18,821 nt of DNA from Pseudomonadota bacterium (GTDB taxonomy: Bacteria; Desulfobacterota; JADFVX01), in contig JADFVM010000042.1 of NCBI GenBank assembly GCA_015222555.1, positions 1 to 18,821 on the forward strand. The letters are read 5' to 3'. The position numbers were made by a program, and so were the translations under genes. Below, one piece after another: positions 7,627 to 15,337 of this stretch. The notes under the pieces were generated by a model, which saw only the letters and a program-made list of their open reading frames with translations, made no database searches and was not told the DNA's origin. Within the stretch, counting starts at the first letter, position 1, and each line of letters begins with the position of its first letter.

Positions 7627-8401
7627 GGCTCAATCCTTTTTGCTTGTTTTTATTAAAGTGCCCATGGAGCGTCTTTCTCAATTCTTCTACATTGAGGTCT
7701 TGAATGATTCGCCCCCCCTCAACCAGGGACACCCTCCCTCTTTCTTCAGAAACAACAATGACAACGGCGTCTGTTTCATCAGTGAGACCAAGAGCTGCCC
7801 GGTGACGGGTTCCCAACGTTTTGTCAAAAACAGGATTGGTCGTCAAAGGGAGCAGAGTACTTCCCGCTGTAAGTCTTCCTTTTTGAATAATGACGGCGCC
7901 ATCGTGAAGGGGTGAATTGGGCAGAAAGATACTCTGAAGAATCTCCTTGTTGACAAGAGCATCAAGCTTTATCCCTATGTCTACATAATTTTTTAGTCCA
8001 ACCTCACGCTCAAGGACAATAATTGCACCGATTTTTTTATTGGATAAGGCGATGGACGCTTTCATCACCTCATCGAGAATTGTCGCCTCGTCAATATCTT
8101 CTGTAGAGCTAAAAAAAGGGACAGATCCTACGCGAGTAAGGGCTCTTCGAATGTCATGCTGGAAAATAACGATAATAATCAGAATAATGGAACTCAAAAA
8201 GTTTGTCAGAATCCAGTGAAGAATCATCAATTCTGCCTTTTGAGCTATGATGTAGAAAAGAAAGACAACGGCGAAACCGTTGAGCATCTGGAGCGCCCGA
8301 GTTCCCTTTATCAGCAGGATTATCCTGTAAATAATGAAGGAAACAATTAAGATGTCTAAGGTATCTCTCCACCATGAAAATTCCTTAATAATCTCAGACA
8401 A
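7613..8401 (-). CDS. cdaA: Membrane-bound diadenylate cyclase (c-di-AMP synthase)
   Basis: A 262-residue CdaA-type enzyme that makes c-di-AMP from two ATP. Three N-terminal membrane segments lie at about residues 15-32, 38-57 and 60-80. The cytoplasmic DAC domain (about 85-235) carries both catalytic motifs, DGA at 167-169 (in SPLHDGAVII) and RHR at 199-201 (in GTRHRAALG). The SEERG segment at 218-222 follows. The start is TTG at 8399-8401 with an AGGAG site about 6-8 nt upstream; there is no usable ATG before the first membrane segment. The stop overlaps the cdaR start, so the two are translationally coupled. The cdaA-cdaR-glmM order is the conserved c-di-AMP/wall-precursor module. No c-di-AMP riboswitch or degrading phosphodiesterase of the DhhP or GdpP type is seen in the window. 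Confidence 0.96.
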   Translation of the reverse strand: MSEIIKEFSWWRDTLDILIVSFIIYRIILLIKGTRALQMLNGFAVVFLFYIIAQKAELMILHWILTNFLSSIILIIIVIFQHDIRRALTRVGSVPFFSSTEDIDEATILDEVMKASIALSNKKIGAIIVLEREVGLKNYVDIGIKLDALVNKEILQSIFLPNSPLHDGAVIIQKGRLTAGSTLLPLTTNPVFDKTLGTRHRAALGLTDETDAVVIVVSEERGRVSLVEGGRIIQDLNVEELRKTLHGHFNKNKQKGLSLATE

Positions 8402-8419
8402 GAAGGGCTCCTATTTTAT

Positions 8420-9358
8420 TTAACTATGCATTAATATAGCATCAGCGACGGCTAAGGCCTTATGTGACTCCCTTACATCATGAACTCGCACAATATGAGC
8501 GCCCTTTGCGGCAGCAATGACTGATGCACTAAGGGTACCTTCAAGTCTTTCATCCGGATCTGGAATACCAAGTAGACTACCTATAAAGGATTTTCTTGAA
8601 GGACCGACGAGAATCGCCTTGCCCAGGGTTTTTAACTCTTCCAGATGTTTAATGATAGTCAGATTATCATCAAGTCGTTTGCCAAAACCAATACCCGGAT
8701 CCACAATAATTTTATCAGGATCTACACCGGCCATGACGGCAATATCGATACTCTCTTTCAAAGAGTGAATGACTTCGGTCATGACACAATCATAGTTTGG
8801 ATTGATCTGCATGTCCCCTGGAGTTCCCTTTATATGCATGAGGATAAGAGGACAGTTGGCTTTAGCGGCCACTTCGGCCATCCTGGTATCAAACCTGAGG
8901 GCACTAATATCATTTATTATGTGAGCACCAGCTTCTATGGCACGGCAGGCAACTTCTGACTTGTATGTATCGATGGATATGGGTGTTTTTATTTTTTTCG
9001 CTATCTTTTCAATGACAGGTATGACTCTGGCAATCTCTTCATCAACAGGAAGCGTTGCGGCACCCGGTCTTGTCGACTCACCGCCAACATCAATGATATG
9101 GGCGCCTTCTTCAACCATTTCAAAGGCCCTGTCCAGCGCCTTTTCAGAATCGAAGTATTCATTTCCATCAGAAAATGAATCGGGCGTCACATTCAATATG
9201 CCCATGATATAGGTACGACGTCCCAGGTCAAGAGCACCCCCGTCGAAGTTGATGACAAATTCTTTTCTATTACTATGCGAAAGAGCTGTATTATGCTGAA
9301 GGGTTATCTCTTCAGGGCCAGACGTATAATCCCTTGTTTTTCTGGTAACTTTCTGCAA
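8420..9358 (-). CDS. folP: Dihydropteroate synthase
   Basis: A 312-residue TIM-barrel enzyme of folate synthesis that joins 6-hydroxymethyl-dihydropterin diphosphate to p-aminobenzoate; it is the sulfonamide target. Signatures: MGILNVTPDSFSDG (from residue 52), DVGGESTRPGA, PISIDTYKS, INDISAL, DPGIGFGK, LVGPSRKSFIG and the final RVHDV. About 40 residues precede the conserved core (GALDLGRRTYIMG); they are polar, resemble no domain, and are shorter than the N-terminal extension known from some Geobacter FolP proteins. The start is TTG at 9356-9358 with only a weak AGGGA-like site. There is no ATG before the core motif, so TTG or an unrecognised rarer start must be used. It sits 18 nt upstream of cdaA and 133 nt downstream of ftsH. 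Confidence 0.95.
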   Translation of the reverse strand: MQKVTRKTRDYTSGPEEITLQHNTALSHSNRKEFVINFDGGALDLGRRTYIMGILNVTPDSFSDGNEYFDSEKALDRAFEMVEEGAHIIDVGGESTRPGAATLPVDEEIARVIPVIEKIAKKIKTPISIDTYKSEVACRAIEAGAHIINDISALRFDTRMAEVAAKANCPLILMHIKGTPGDMQINPNYDCVMTEVIHSLKESIDIAVMAGVDPDKIIVDPGIGFGKRLDDNLTIIKHLEELKTLGKAILVGPSRKSFIGSLLGIPDPDERLEGTLSASVIAAAKGAHIVRVHDVRESHKALAVADAILMHS

Positions 9359-9491
9359 TTTGTCATCAATCCCTATTGCTAAAAGGTCAGAGCAGGAATG
9401 CCATCAGGCTATCTATCTTAAGCGATAGCAACACCCTTTATTCAAAACACAGAGGATTTCCTCCGATGTTTTGCTAAAGACGATGGAAGAG

Positions 9492-11378
9492 TTAACCCTC
9501 AAAGGCTGTCCGAGCCATCGATTCAGCTGGCATCGGGGTTTTTATAGTCCGCCCTTTTAGCATCCCACCCTTTTTCTTTTCCTGCTCTCCCTCGGCACCC
9601 TTGATAATTTCGTCCACTTCAGGACCGTCAAGAGATTCCTTTACAAGTAACTCTTCCGTTAACATCTGAAGGTACTTCAGGTTTTTTGTAAGCAAACTTT
9701 TGGCCCTTTCATAACTCTCGATGACGATCCTTCTCACCTCATCATCGATGCTCATTGCCGTTGATTCACTGTAATCCTTATGTTGGGCAAATTCTCTGCC
9801 GAGGAAAATCTGCTCTTCCTTTTTTCCAAAAGCAAGGGGCCCCAATTTTTCGCTCATGCCCCATTCACAGGTCATTTTTCTAGCCAGTTCCGTGGCTCTT
9901 TCAATGTCGTTACCTGCTCCCGTAGAAACTTCTCCAAGTACTATTTCTTCTGCAACCCGCCCGCCCATAAGTATGGCAATCCTGTTCAGAAGGCTATCTT
10001 TACTATAGGTATGTTTTTCATCGACAGGCAACTGCTGTGTTATACCAAGCGCCATTCCTCTGGGGATAATTGTTACTTTGTGAATAGGGTCGGAGCCAGG
10101 AATGAGCTTTGCCACAAGCGTATGACCAGCCTCATGATAGGCAGTGCTTTCCTTTTCTTCATCGCTAATGATCATGCTCTTACGCTCAACACCCATGAGG
10201 ACTTTGTCCTTGGCCTCATCAAGCTCCGACATTCCCACTTTGTCACGATCCCTTCTTGCAGCCAAAAGCGCCGCTTCATTGACGAGATTAGCCAGGTCTG
10301 CACCGGAAAAACCCGGAGTGCCCCGAGAAATGATAGCAAGGTCGATATCTTTTTCAAGAGGTATATTTGCAGTGTGCACGAGCAGGATTTTCTCTCTTCC
10401 CTTGATATCCGGTCTCGGCACAACAACCTGCCGGTCAAACCTGCCGGGTCTCATGAGCGCAGGATCCAGGACATCGGGCCTGTTTGTGGCCGAAATGAGG
10501 ATGACGCCCTCATTCGATTCGAAACCGTCCATCTCAACGAGGAGCTGGTTCAATGTCTGCTCTCTTTCATCATGGCCGCCTCCAAGGCCGGCACCTCTGT
10601 GCCTTCCTACAGCATCGATTTCATCGATGAAAATAATGCAGGGAGCATTTTTTTTGCCTTGAGTAAAAAGGTCCCTCACCCTTGAGGCACCGACGCCGAC
10701 AAACATTTCAACAAAGTCGGAGCCACTGATACTGAAAAAGGGCACCCCTGCCTCACCGGCGACCGCCTTGGCGAGCAAGGTTTTTCCCGTCCCTGGAGGC
10801 CCGACGAGCAGCACACCTTTGGGGATCTTTCCACCCAGCTTGGTAAATTTCTTCGGATTTTTCAGGAATTCAATGATTTCCTCGAGCTCTGCCTTCGCCT
10901 CTTCAATACCTGCGACATCCTTGAATGTCACTTTCTGCTGGTCTTCTGTGAGCAGCTTTGCCTTGCTCTTACCAAAAGACATCGCCTTTCCGCCGCCCGA
11001 TTGCATTTGTTTCATGAAGAATATCCACACGCCAATGAGTAACAACATGGGAAACCATGACACTAATGCAGTCACAATCCAGTTCATCTCTTCTACCGGT
11101 TTTGCTTTAATACGCACACCCTTTTCTCTCAAGGTTCTGACAAGATCCGGATCTTCCGGCGTATACGTACTGAAGGGACTGCCATCAAGAAAGTTGCCGC
11201 TAATGTTTCTTCCCTGAATTGTCACCTCGCTAACATCCCCTCTTTCGACGGAATTCATCAAATCAGTAAAGACAACCTCTTCCGCCTTTGAGGCAGGCTG
11301 GCTAAATAGATTAAATAAAAGTATCATCATCAACCCTATAACCAGCCATAGAGTCAGATTCTTTGAAAAATTGTTCAC
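9492..11378 (-). CDS. ftsH: ATP-dependent zinc metalloprotease FtsH
   Basis: A 628-residue AAA+ membrane protease that degrades misfolded or regulated membrane and cytosolic proteins. Membrane segments lie at about residues 9-27 and 103-122, with a periplasmic FtsH_ext domain between them. The AAA domain has Walker A GPPGTGKT at 193-200, Walker B IIFIDEID at 248-255 and the second-region-of-homology stretch ATNRPD...RPGRFDR at 297-316. The M41 peptidase has the zinc site HEAGH at 415-419 and a third ligand, probably Asp491 (GAGNDIERAT). The start is GTG at 11376-11378, with a strong GGGAGG five nucleotides upstream; the opening NNFSKNLTLWLVIGLMMILL fits the family. Length is normal and all catalytic residues are present. 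A 72-nt gap follows tilS. Confidence 0.98.
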   Translation of the reverse strand: MNNFSKNLTLWLVIGLMMILLFNLFSQPASKAEEVVFTDLMNSVERGDVSEVTIQGRNISGNFLDGSPFSTYTPEDPDLVRTLREKGVRIKAKPVEEMNWIVTALVSWFPMLLLIGVWIFFMKQMQSGGGKAMSFGKSKAKLLTEDQQKVTFKDVAGIEEAKAELEEIIEFLKNPKKFTKLGGKIPKGVLLVGPPGTGKTLLAKAVAGEAGVPFFSISGSDFVEMFVGVGASRVRDLFTQGKKNAPCIIFIDEIDAVGRHRGAGLGGGHDEREQTLNQLLVEMDGFESNEGVILISATNRPDVLDPALMRPGRFDRQVVVPRPDIKGREKILLVHTANIPLEKDIDLAIISRGTPGFSGADLANLVNEAALLAARRDRDKVGMSELDEAKDKVLMGVERKSMIISDEEKESTAYHEAGHTLVAKLIPGSDPIHKVTIIPRGMALGITQQLPVDEKHTYSKDSLLNRIAILMGGRVAEEIVLGEVSTGAGNDIERATELARKMTCEWGMSEKLGPLAFGKKEEQIFLGREFAQHKDYSESTAMSIDDEVRRIVIESYERAKSLLTKNLKYLQMLTEELLVKESLDGPEVDEIIKGAEGEQEKKKGGMLKGRTIKTPMPAESMARTAFEG

Positions 11379-11415
11379 ACTTTCCTCCCAGATTACTTCT
11401 TAAGTTAAGAATAAG

Positions 11416-11444
11416 AATCTAACACAAAGATCCTGTTTTTACAA
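11416..11444 (-). promoter_or_regulatory. Candidate sigma-70 promoter for ftsH
   Basis: Read on the minus strand, TTGTAA (11439-11444) and TAGATT (11416-11421) are spaced by 17 nt in the tilS-ftsH gap. Each matches its consensus at 4 of 6 positions. The start of transcription would lie about 30 nt before the ftsH GTG. This is a weak match seen by eye only. Confidence 0.25.
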
Positions 11445-11450
11445 TACAAT

Positions 11451-12842
11451 TTAAAGCCTGGAGATCTTAAGAATATTGGTGCTTTCGCTATCTGCCAGCG
11501 CATTTCCGCAGTGTCTCAAACCGACAACCCAAAGTATCTCTCCACCGGATATTAGAAGCGGAATTGAGGTTCTCATTTCTCTGGGAATCTTTTCGTCTAT
11601 GAAAAAATCCTTCAATTTTTTCCTGCCTCTCATCCCTTTTAAAATCAATCGGTCTCCATTGATGAGATTCCTTACCTCAAGAGGATGGGAAACCTTATCC
11701 ATATCGATGAATACAGCATCTTTACTCCCCATCTCGTCACAACAGGCTACCTTCTCAGCCTTGAGCTCTATACCCGCGGCAGAAAGGGATGTGATGCCAG
11801 ACAGGTTAAGAGGCCTTGAAAAAGAGATGTCGTCACTCACTCTGCCATGATAATAAAAATGAACATTTTCATACTCGATAACCGCCTTAATCCTTTTCGG
11901 GAGATTTAGGGATGCCCCGCTGACACCCCTGCCGACAAGGCTTTCGACATCCAGTATATGAGTCGAAAAAAAGCCCATTCCCTCGCCCGAAAGTTCTTCC
12001 AAAACATGAAAGATCACCTTACTTTTCACAGACGATGGCAGAGATAAAAAGCTTGCCCTGTTTAGAAAAATGCCCTTTCTCTTGCCATTATTTTCACACC
12101 GCACATTCGTTAAGGCACACCTGGCCAAATCATCAAGATAGGAGTCAACATCTCTGGCAATTGAAGAAAGCATTCCAAGCTCCCTGCAAATATTAGGATT
12201 AAAACTCTTTAACTGGGGAATCAACTCATGACGAATTCTATTCCTCATATATTTTCTATCCCTGTTTGAGCTATCTTCTATATATTCTATCTTTTCCTTT
12301 TGCGCATAAGACTCTATCTCTTGCCGATCAAAATCAATTAAGGGCCTGATGATATTGCCTCTTGCAGGCGGAACGCCACCCAGCCCCTTCATCCCCGTGC
12401 CTCTTATTACCCTCATCATAACGGTTTCTGCCTGGTCATCGGCATTATGACCAACGGCAATTTTATCACCTTTGACCTCTTTGATTACATCTGCAAAAAA
12501 ACGGTATCTTTCCTTCCGACCCGCATCCTGAAGATTCAATCCCTTTTCCCTGGCAATGTCCTTGAGCTTGACTTTTCTTGTTTTAAAGGGAAGTCCATAT
12601 TTCCCTGCCACAGAGCGCACGAAAGCCTCATCCCTGTCCGCCTCCTGCCCCCTCAATCCATGGTTAAGGTGTGAAATGACGAGACTTCCGCCATAGGCTT
12701 TCATGAAACAATGCAGAAGATGGAGCAACACAGTGGAATCAACACCGCCGGAAACTCCGGCAACGACGGTCTCTCCTCCTGAGAGCATTCCATATTTTTG
12801 CACCACTTCTTTAAACTTTTCGAATATCACAAGGCCTCTCAA
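11451..12842 (-). CDS. tilS: tRNA(Ile)-lysidine synthetase
   Basis: A 463-residue N-type PP-loop ATPase that attaches lysine to C34 of tRNA-Ile(CAU), changing both charging and decoding. The PP-loop SGGVDS is at residues 31-36, preceded by VVAGV. GHNADDQAETVMMRVIRGTG and IRPLIDF follow in the N-terminal domain, and the C-terminal TilS_C domain (about 375-455) contains KLKDFFIDEKIPREMR and GGEILWVVGLRH. The gene heads the minus-strand housekeeping run. The start is uncertain: TTG at 12840-12842, or GTG at 12828-12830 which has GAGAGG four nucleotides upstream; no ATG precedes the PP-loop region except codon 19. The choice changes only four residues and not the function. Confidence 0.95.
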   Translation of the reverse strand: MRGLVIFEKFKEVVQKYGMLSGGETVVAGVSGGVDSTVLLHLLHCFMKAYGGSLVISHLNHGLRGQEADRDEAFVRSVAGKYGLPFKTRKVKLKDIAREKGLNLQDAGRKERYRFFADVIKEVKGDKIAVGHNADDQAETVMMRVIRGTGMKGLGGVPPARGNIIRPLIDFDRQEIESYAQKEKIEYIEDSSNRDRKYMRNRIRHELIPQLKSFNPNICRELGMLSSIARDVDSYLDDLARCALTNVRCENNGKRKGIFLNRASFLSLPSSVKSKVIFHVLEELSGEGMGFFSTHILDVESLVGRGVSGASLNLPKRIKAVIEYENVHFYYHGRVSDDISFSRPLNLSGITSLSAAGIELKAEKVACCDEMGSKDAVFIDMDKVSHPLEVRNLINGDRLILKGMRGRKKLKDFFIDEKIPREMRTSIPLLISGGEILWVVGLRHCGNALADSESTNILKISRL

Positions 12843-12921
12843 TTCCCTAAATTTAAAGGATGCCCCTCTTCAAGAAAGCTAACCATTCTTTAGCGGTTTG
12901 TCAATATACTGCACGTAAACG

Positions 12922-13045
12922 GAGTGTTGGCCAAATAAAAGAGCCCCTTCGACTTGCTCAGGGTGACTATTAAATATGTAAATGATTGTTCTTTTCCTGT
13001 CATGCTGAGTCTGTCGAAGCATAAACAGGGTTTGGGCAACAACTC
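12922..13045. repeat. Inverted-repeat element of the GTCATGCTGAG...TCGAAGCAT type
   Basis: The core arms at 12944-12967 (containing CTTCGACTTGCTCAGGGTGAC) and 12999-13022 (GTCATGCTGAGTCTGTCGAAG) pair imperfectly around a loop of about 31 nt. Similarity extends outward: GAGTGTTGGCCAAA at 12922-12935 pairs with TTTGGGCAACAACTC at 13031-13045 with a few mismatches. It is a 124-bp non-coding palindromic unit of a kind widely scattered between bacterial genes. Position between two divergent genes is typical. Confidence 0.6.
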
Positions 13046-13139
13046 ATAAAGATCGTGTGTTAAGTTTGACACTATTTAACGAAAAAGATTTCAACCATAA
13101 AGCGGCTTTCTAAATAATACAAAAAAAAACCTCTTTCTC

Positions 13140-13167
13140 TTGCAATGAACTCCGTAATAGTGATAAT
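13140..13167 (+). promoter_or_regulatory. Candidate sigma-70 promoter for the exbB-exbD-like genes
   Basis: TTGCAA at 13140-13145 and GATAAT at 13162-13167 are separated by 16 nt. The first matches its consensus at 4 of 6 positions and the second at 5 of 6. Transcription would begin some 25 nt before the ATG at 13200. This is an AT-rich region, so chance matches are easy. Confidence 0.35.
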
Positions 13168-13199
13168 AATATTAAAATTTTCATGGACATATACCTTTA

Positions 13200-13889
13200 A
13201 TGATTGATTCAATATCCCACTCTATATCCTTCCTGTCAAAGGGCGGAATCGTCATGATTCCAATTGTTTTTTGCTCTTTCCTTTCACTGGCCGTCTTTAT
13301 TGAGAAACTTTGGAGCCTGAAAAGGAGCAAAATAATTCCTGCGGGCTTTTTCAGCGAGACAACTAAGCTCATCGAAAAAAATGATATTGAAGCCGCCCTG
13401 AATCAATGCGATAAAAATGATTCCTCTTTATCCCGCATTCTTGAAACGGGAATAAAAAGCCACGGCATGCCGAGAAGCGCCGTAAAGGAAGTTATTGAAG
13501 AAGCAGGGAGACGGGAGGTTGCCCTTCTTGACAAATATACAGGTATTTTGGGAACCGTAGCGAACATCACACCCCTGCTCGGGCTTTTAGGAACAGTTTC
13601 AGGCATGATAAAGGCCTTTAACGTTATTTCCGCTGAAGGCGTGGGTGATCCCGGCGTATTGGCCGGCGGGATTTCTGAAGCACTGATTACTACGGCTTCC
13701 GGCCTCACTATTGCCATCCCAACCTTTGTTGCCTATAAATATCTCCTCAGCAAGGCTGATTCACTTGTCATGGAAATGGAAGATTATTCGTCCCGTGGCG
13801 TAGAAATCCTCAAGGGAAAGGAAACATCACAGGAGGCAGACAACGCCAAATCTGTTTCATCATCCAGGGAAGAGAAGACCAGGGAATAG
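13200..13889 (+). CDS. MotA/TolQ/ExbB-family proton channel protein
   Basis: A 229-residue inner-membrane protein with three membrane segments at about residues 17-37, 115-137 and 160-182. The conserved MotA_ExbB region carries LGTVANITPLLGLLGTVSGM at 117-136 and GGISEALITTASGLTIAIP at 156-174. With an ExbD/TolR partner, such proteins form a proton-driven motor that powers outer-membrane uptake (TonB), envelope constriction (TolA) or another transducer. The polar C-terminal tail (about 205-229) is variable and probably cytoplasmic. The ATG start lacks a clear ribosome site. The ExbD-like gene follows after 78 nt. No tonB, tolA, tolB or pal is present, so I leave ExbB versus TolQ undecided. 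Confidence 0.9.
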   Translation: MIDSISHSISFLSKGGIVMIPIVFCSFLSLAVFIEKLWSLKRSKIIPAGFFSETTKLIEKNDIEAALNQCDKNDSSLSRILETGIKSHGMPRSAVKEVIEEAGRREVALLDKYTGILGTVANITPLLGLLGTVSGMIKAFNVISAEGVGDPGVLAGGISEALITTASGLTIAIPTFVAYKYLLSKADSLVMEMEDYSSRGVEILKGKETSQEADNAKSVSSSREEKTRE

Positions 13890-13967
13890 AGCGGTTTTCA
13901 TCTGCAAATGGGCAACATTACAATGTCTTTGAAATCTTCCTGAATCTGTAAAAAAATTCATCGCCAT

Positions 13968-14375
13968 ATGCAATTCAAAAGAAGTAAAAAAATCGTATCA
14001 CCTCCCGACATCACACCGATGATTGATGTCGTCTTCCTTTTACTTATATTCTTCATGCTCTCTACCACCTTTATCGTCAAACCGGGCATCGATGTGAGCC
14101 TTCCGAAAGCCTCTGCCGAGCAGATCACGAAAGCCAAAGAAGAACTTACTGTAACCATTTCAAACAATGGAGATATCTACGTTAAGGAAAAGAAAGTCGG
14201 GCTCGACGAGCTGGATAAAATCTTCATTAATGCCGCAGTCACTAGCAAGGAGTCGATAGTGATTATAAACGCCGATGAACATGTTACACACGGCCGGGTG
14301 GTAGAAATAATGGACCGTGCAAAAGGGGCGGGTATAAGCAAACTTGCCGTAGCCACTGAGCAAAAAAAGAATTGA
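13968..14375 (+). CDS. ExbD/TolR-family protein
   Basis: A 135-residue biopolymer-transport protein with a short cytoplasmic start, one membrane segment at about 19-37 and a periplasmic domain of about 95 residues. DITPMIDVVFLLLIFFML at 14-31 contains Asp20, the conserved membrane acid that carries protons in ExbD and TolR. It is expected to assemble with the preceding ExbB/TolQ-type channel. The periplasmic part (VTISNNGDIYVKEKKV, IVIINADEHVTHGRVVEIMD) fits the ExbD fold. There is no clear Shine-Dalgarno before the ATG. The partner transducer that would touch the outer membrane is not encoded nearby. Confidence 0.92.
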   Translation: MQFKRSKKIVSPPDITPMIDVVFLLLIFFMLSTTFIVKPGIDVSLPKASAEQITKAKEELTVTISNNGDIYVKEKKVGLDELDKIFINAAVTSKESIVIINADEHVTHGRVVEIMDRAKGAGISKLAVATEQKKN

Positions 14376-14401
14376 ATCATTTTTTCAATCAAAACTATCA
14401 T
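14372..14401 (+). promoter_or_regulatory. Candidate sigma-70 promoter for the MBL-fold hydrolase
   Basis: TTGAAT at 14372-14377, overlapping the exbD-like stop, and TATCAT at 14396-14401 are spaced by 18 nt. They match consensus at 4 of 6 and 5 of 6 positions. The hydrolase could therefore be transcribed separately from the exbB-exbD-like pair. Seen by eye only. Confidence 0.3.
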
Positions 14402-14439
14402 AGCCAGGGGAATATAAATTTAGATAAGGGGGCCAAGTT

Positions 14440-15267
14440 ATGAAGATTAAATATTACGGCACGCGAGGGTCTATTCCGACACCGGGGCCAACGACAGTAA
14501 AATATGGAGGCAATACTTCCTGTGTATCAATCAAATCCGGGGAAGACTACATTATTCTCGATGCCGGCTCCGGGCTAAGACAACTCGGCCTGGATCTTAT
14601 GCAAAAGGGATTTTTTGAAGGGAAAGGGAAATGCTCCTTCTTTTTCAGCCACGTTCACTGGGACCATATTCAGGGCATACCTTTCTTTCTGCCCGCCTAT
14701 ATAAAGGGAAATAATTTTAATCTTTATGGAACGCCCAATGTTCATACAACGCTGGAAGATGTTATGGCCCATCAGCAACATTACCTCAACTTCCCGGTAG
14801 AATTTAAAGAGATGCCTGCCACCTTCAATTTTTGTGATTTAAAAGATGGAGAAACCGTCACAATCGGCGATACTACCATTACAAACAAAAAGCTCAACCA
14901 TCCCGGGGGTGTATTTGCCTACAGGGTTGAGCAGGGGGGGAAGAGTATGGTTTATGCGACAGATACGGAACACTATTCTGTGCTGGACTGGCGACTTGTT
15001 GATCTTTGCAAAGAGGCAGACCTTCTCATTTATGATTGCAACTTTACGCCCGAGGAATATAGAGACAAAAGAAGAATCGGCTGGGGCCACTCAACCTACG
15101 AGGAAGGGATAAAGATTGTCAAAGAGGCGGGGGTAAAGCAGTTCCACCTCTTTCATCATGACCCCTTACATTCTGACGATTTTCTGGAGGAGGAAATACT
15201 GAAACCGTCTCAAAAGTTGTTCAAAAACAGCCATCTGGCAAAAGAAGGGTGGGAGTTTGAAATATAA
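14440..15267 (+). CDS. Metallo-beta-lactamase-fold hydrolase, PhnP/COG1235-like
   Basis: A 275-residue cytoplasmic protein with no signal peptide. The metal-binding set of the fold is complete: H71-x-H73-x-D75-H76 in SHVHWDHIQG, then His154 (LNHPGG), Asp175 (YATDTEH) and probably His217 or His240 (HHDP). The opening YYGTRGSIPTPG and GGNTSCV (23-29) mark the branch related to PhnP and other phosphodiesterases rather than beta-lactamases. The likely reaction is hydrolysis of a phosphodiester, perhaps a cyclic nucleotide or cyclic sugar phosphate, but the substrate cannot be read from sequence. An AAGGGGG ribosome site lies 7 nt before the ATG. It follows the exbD-like gene by 64 nt on the same strand and converges on the receiver gene. 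Confidence 0.88.
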   Translation: MKIKYYGTRGSIPTPGPTTVKYGGNTSCVSIKSGEDYIILDAGSGLRQLGLDLMQKGFFEGKGKCSFFFSHVHWDHIQGIPFFLPAYIKGNNFNLYGTPNVHTTLEDVMAHQQHYLNFPVEFKEMPATFNFCDLKDGETVTIGDTTITNKKLNHPGGVFAYRVEQGGKSMVYATDTEHYSVLDWRLVDLCKEADLLIYDCNFTPEEYRDKRRIGWGHSTYEEGIKIVKEAGVKQFHLFHHDPLHSDDFLEEEILKPSQKLFKNSHLAKEGWEFEI

Positions 15268-15337
15268 ATTGGAGTGGCGTGTTTTCAGCAAGTCCGTCGA
15301 ATACTGTTTAAGACATTCTGCTTAGTGGCTGACTTTT

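Larger units (their letters stand above)
12843..13199. other. Gene-free divergent intergenic region
   Basis: The 357 bp between the diverging tilS and exbB-like genes hold no credible gene. The central 124 bp are an inverted-repeat element (12922-13045). A candidate plus-strand promoter lies at 13140-13167. On the minus side a perfect TTGACA at 12899-12904 points toward tilS but has no good -10 at the right distance. The minus-strand open frame across 12890-13072 is an artefact of the repeat. Confidence 0.65.

Noticed and set aside
9780..10685. A 301-codon open frame on the plus strand
   Set aside because: It lies entirely antisense to ftsH, whose frame is fully conserved. The translation has no recognisable domain and reads as a shadow.
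12876..12904. Perfect TTGACA on the minus strand upstream of tilS
   Set aside because: No acceptable -10 hexamer at 16-18 nt spacing (best is TAGCTT, 3 of 6), so I do not call a promoter.
12890..13072. A 60-codon minus-strand open frame
   Set aside because: It spans the inverted-repeat element; the translation is that of the repeat and has no gene-like features.
15285..15335. Possible terminator between the converging MBL and receiver genes (T-run at 15328-15334)
   Set aside because: Only a TCAGC/GCTGA five-base stem with a long loop precedes the T-run; this is not convincing as an intrinsic terminator.
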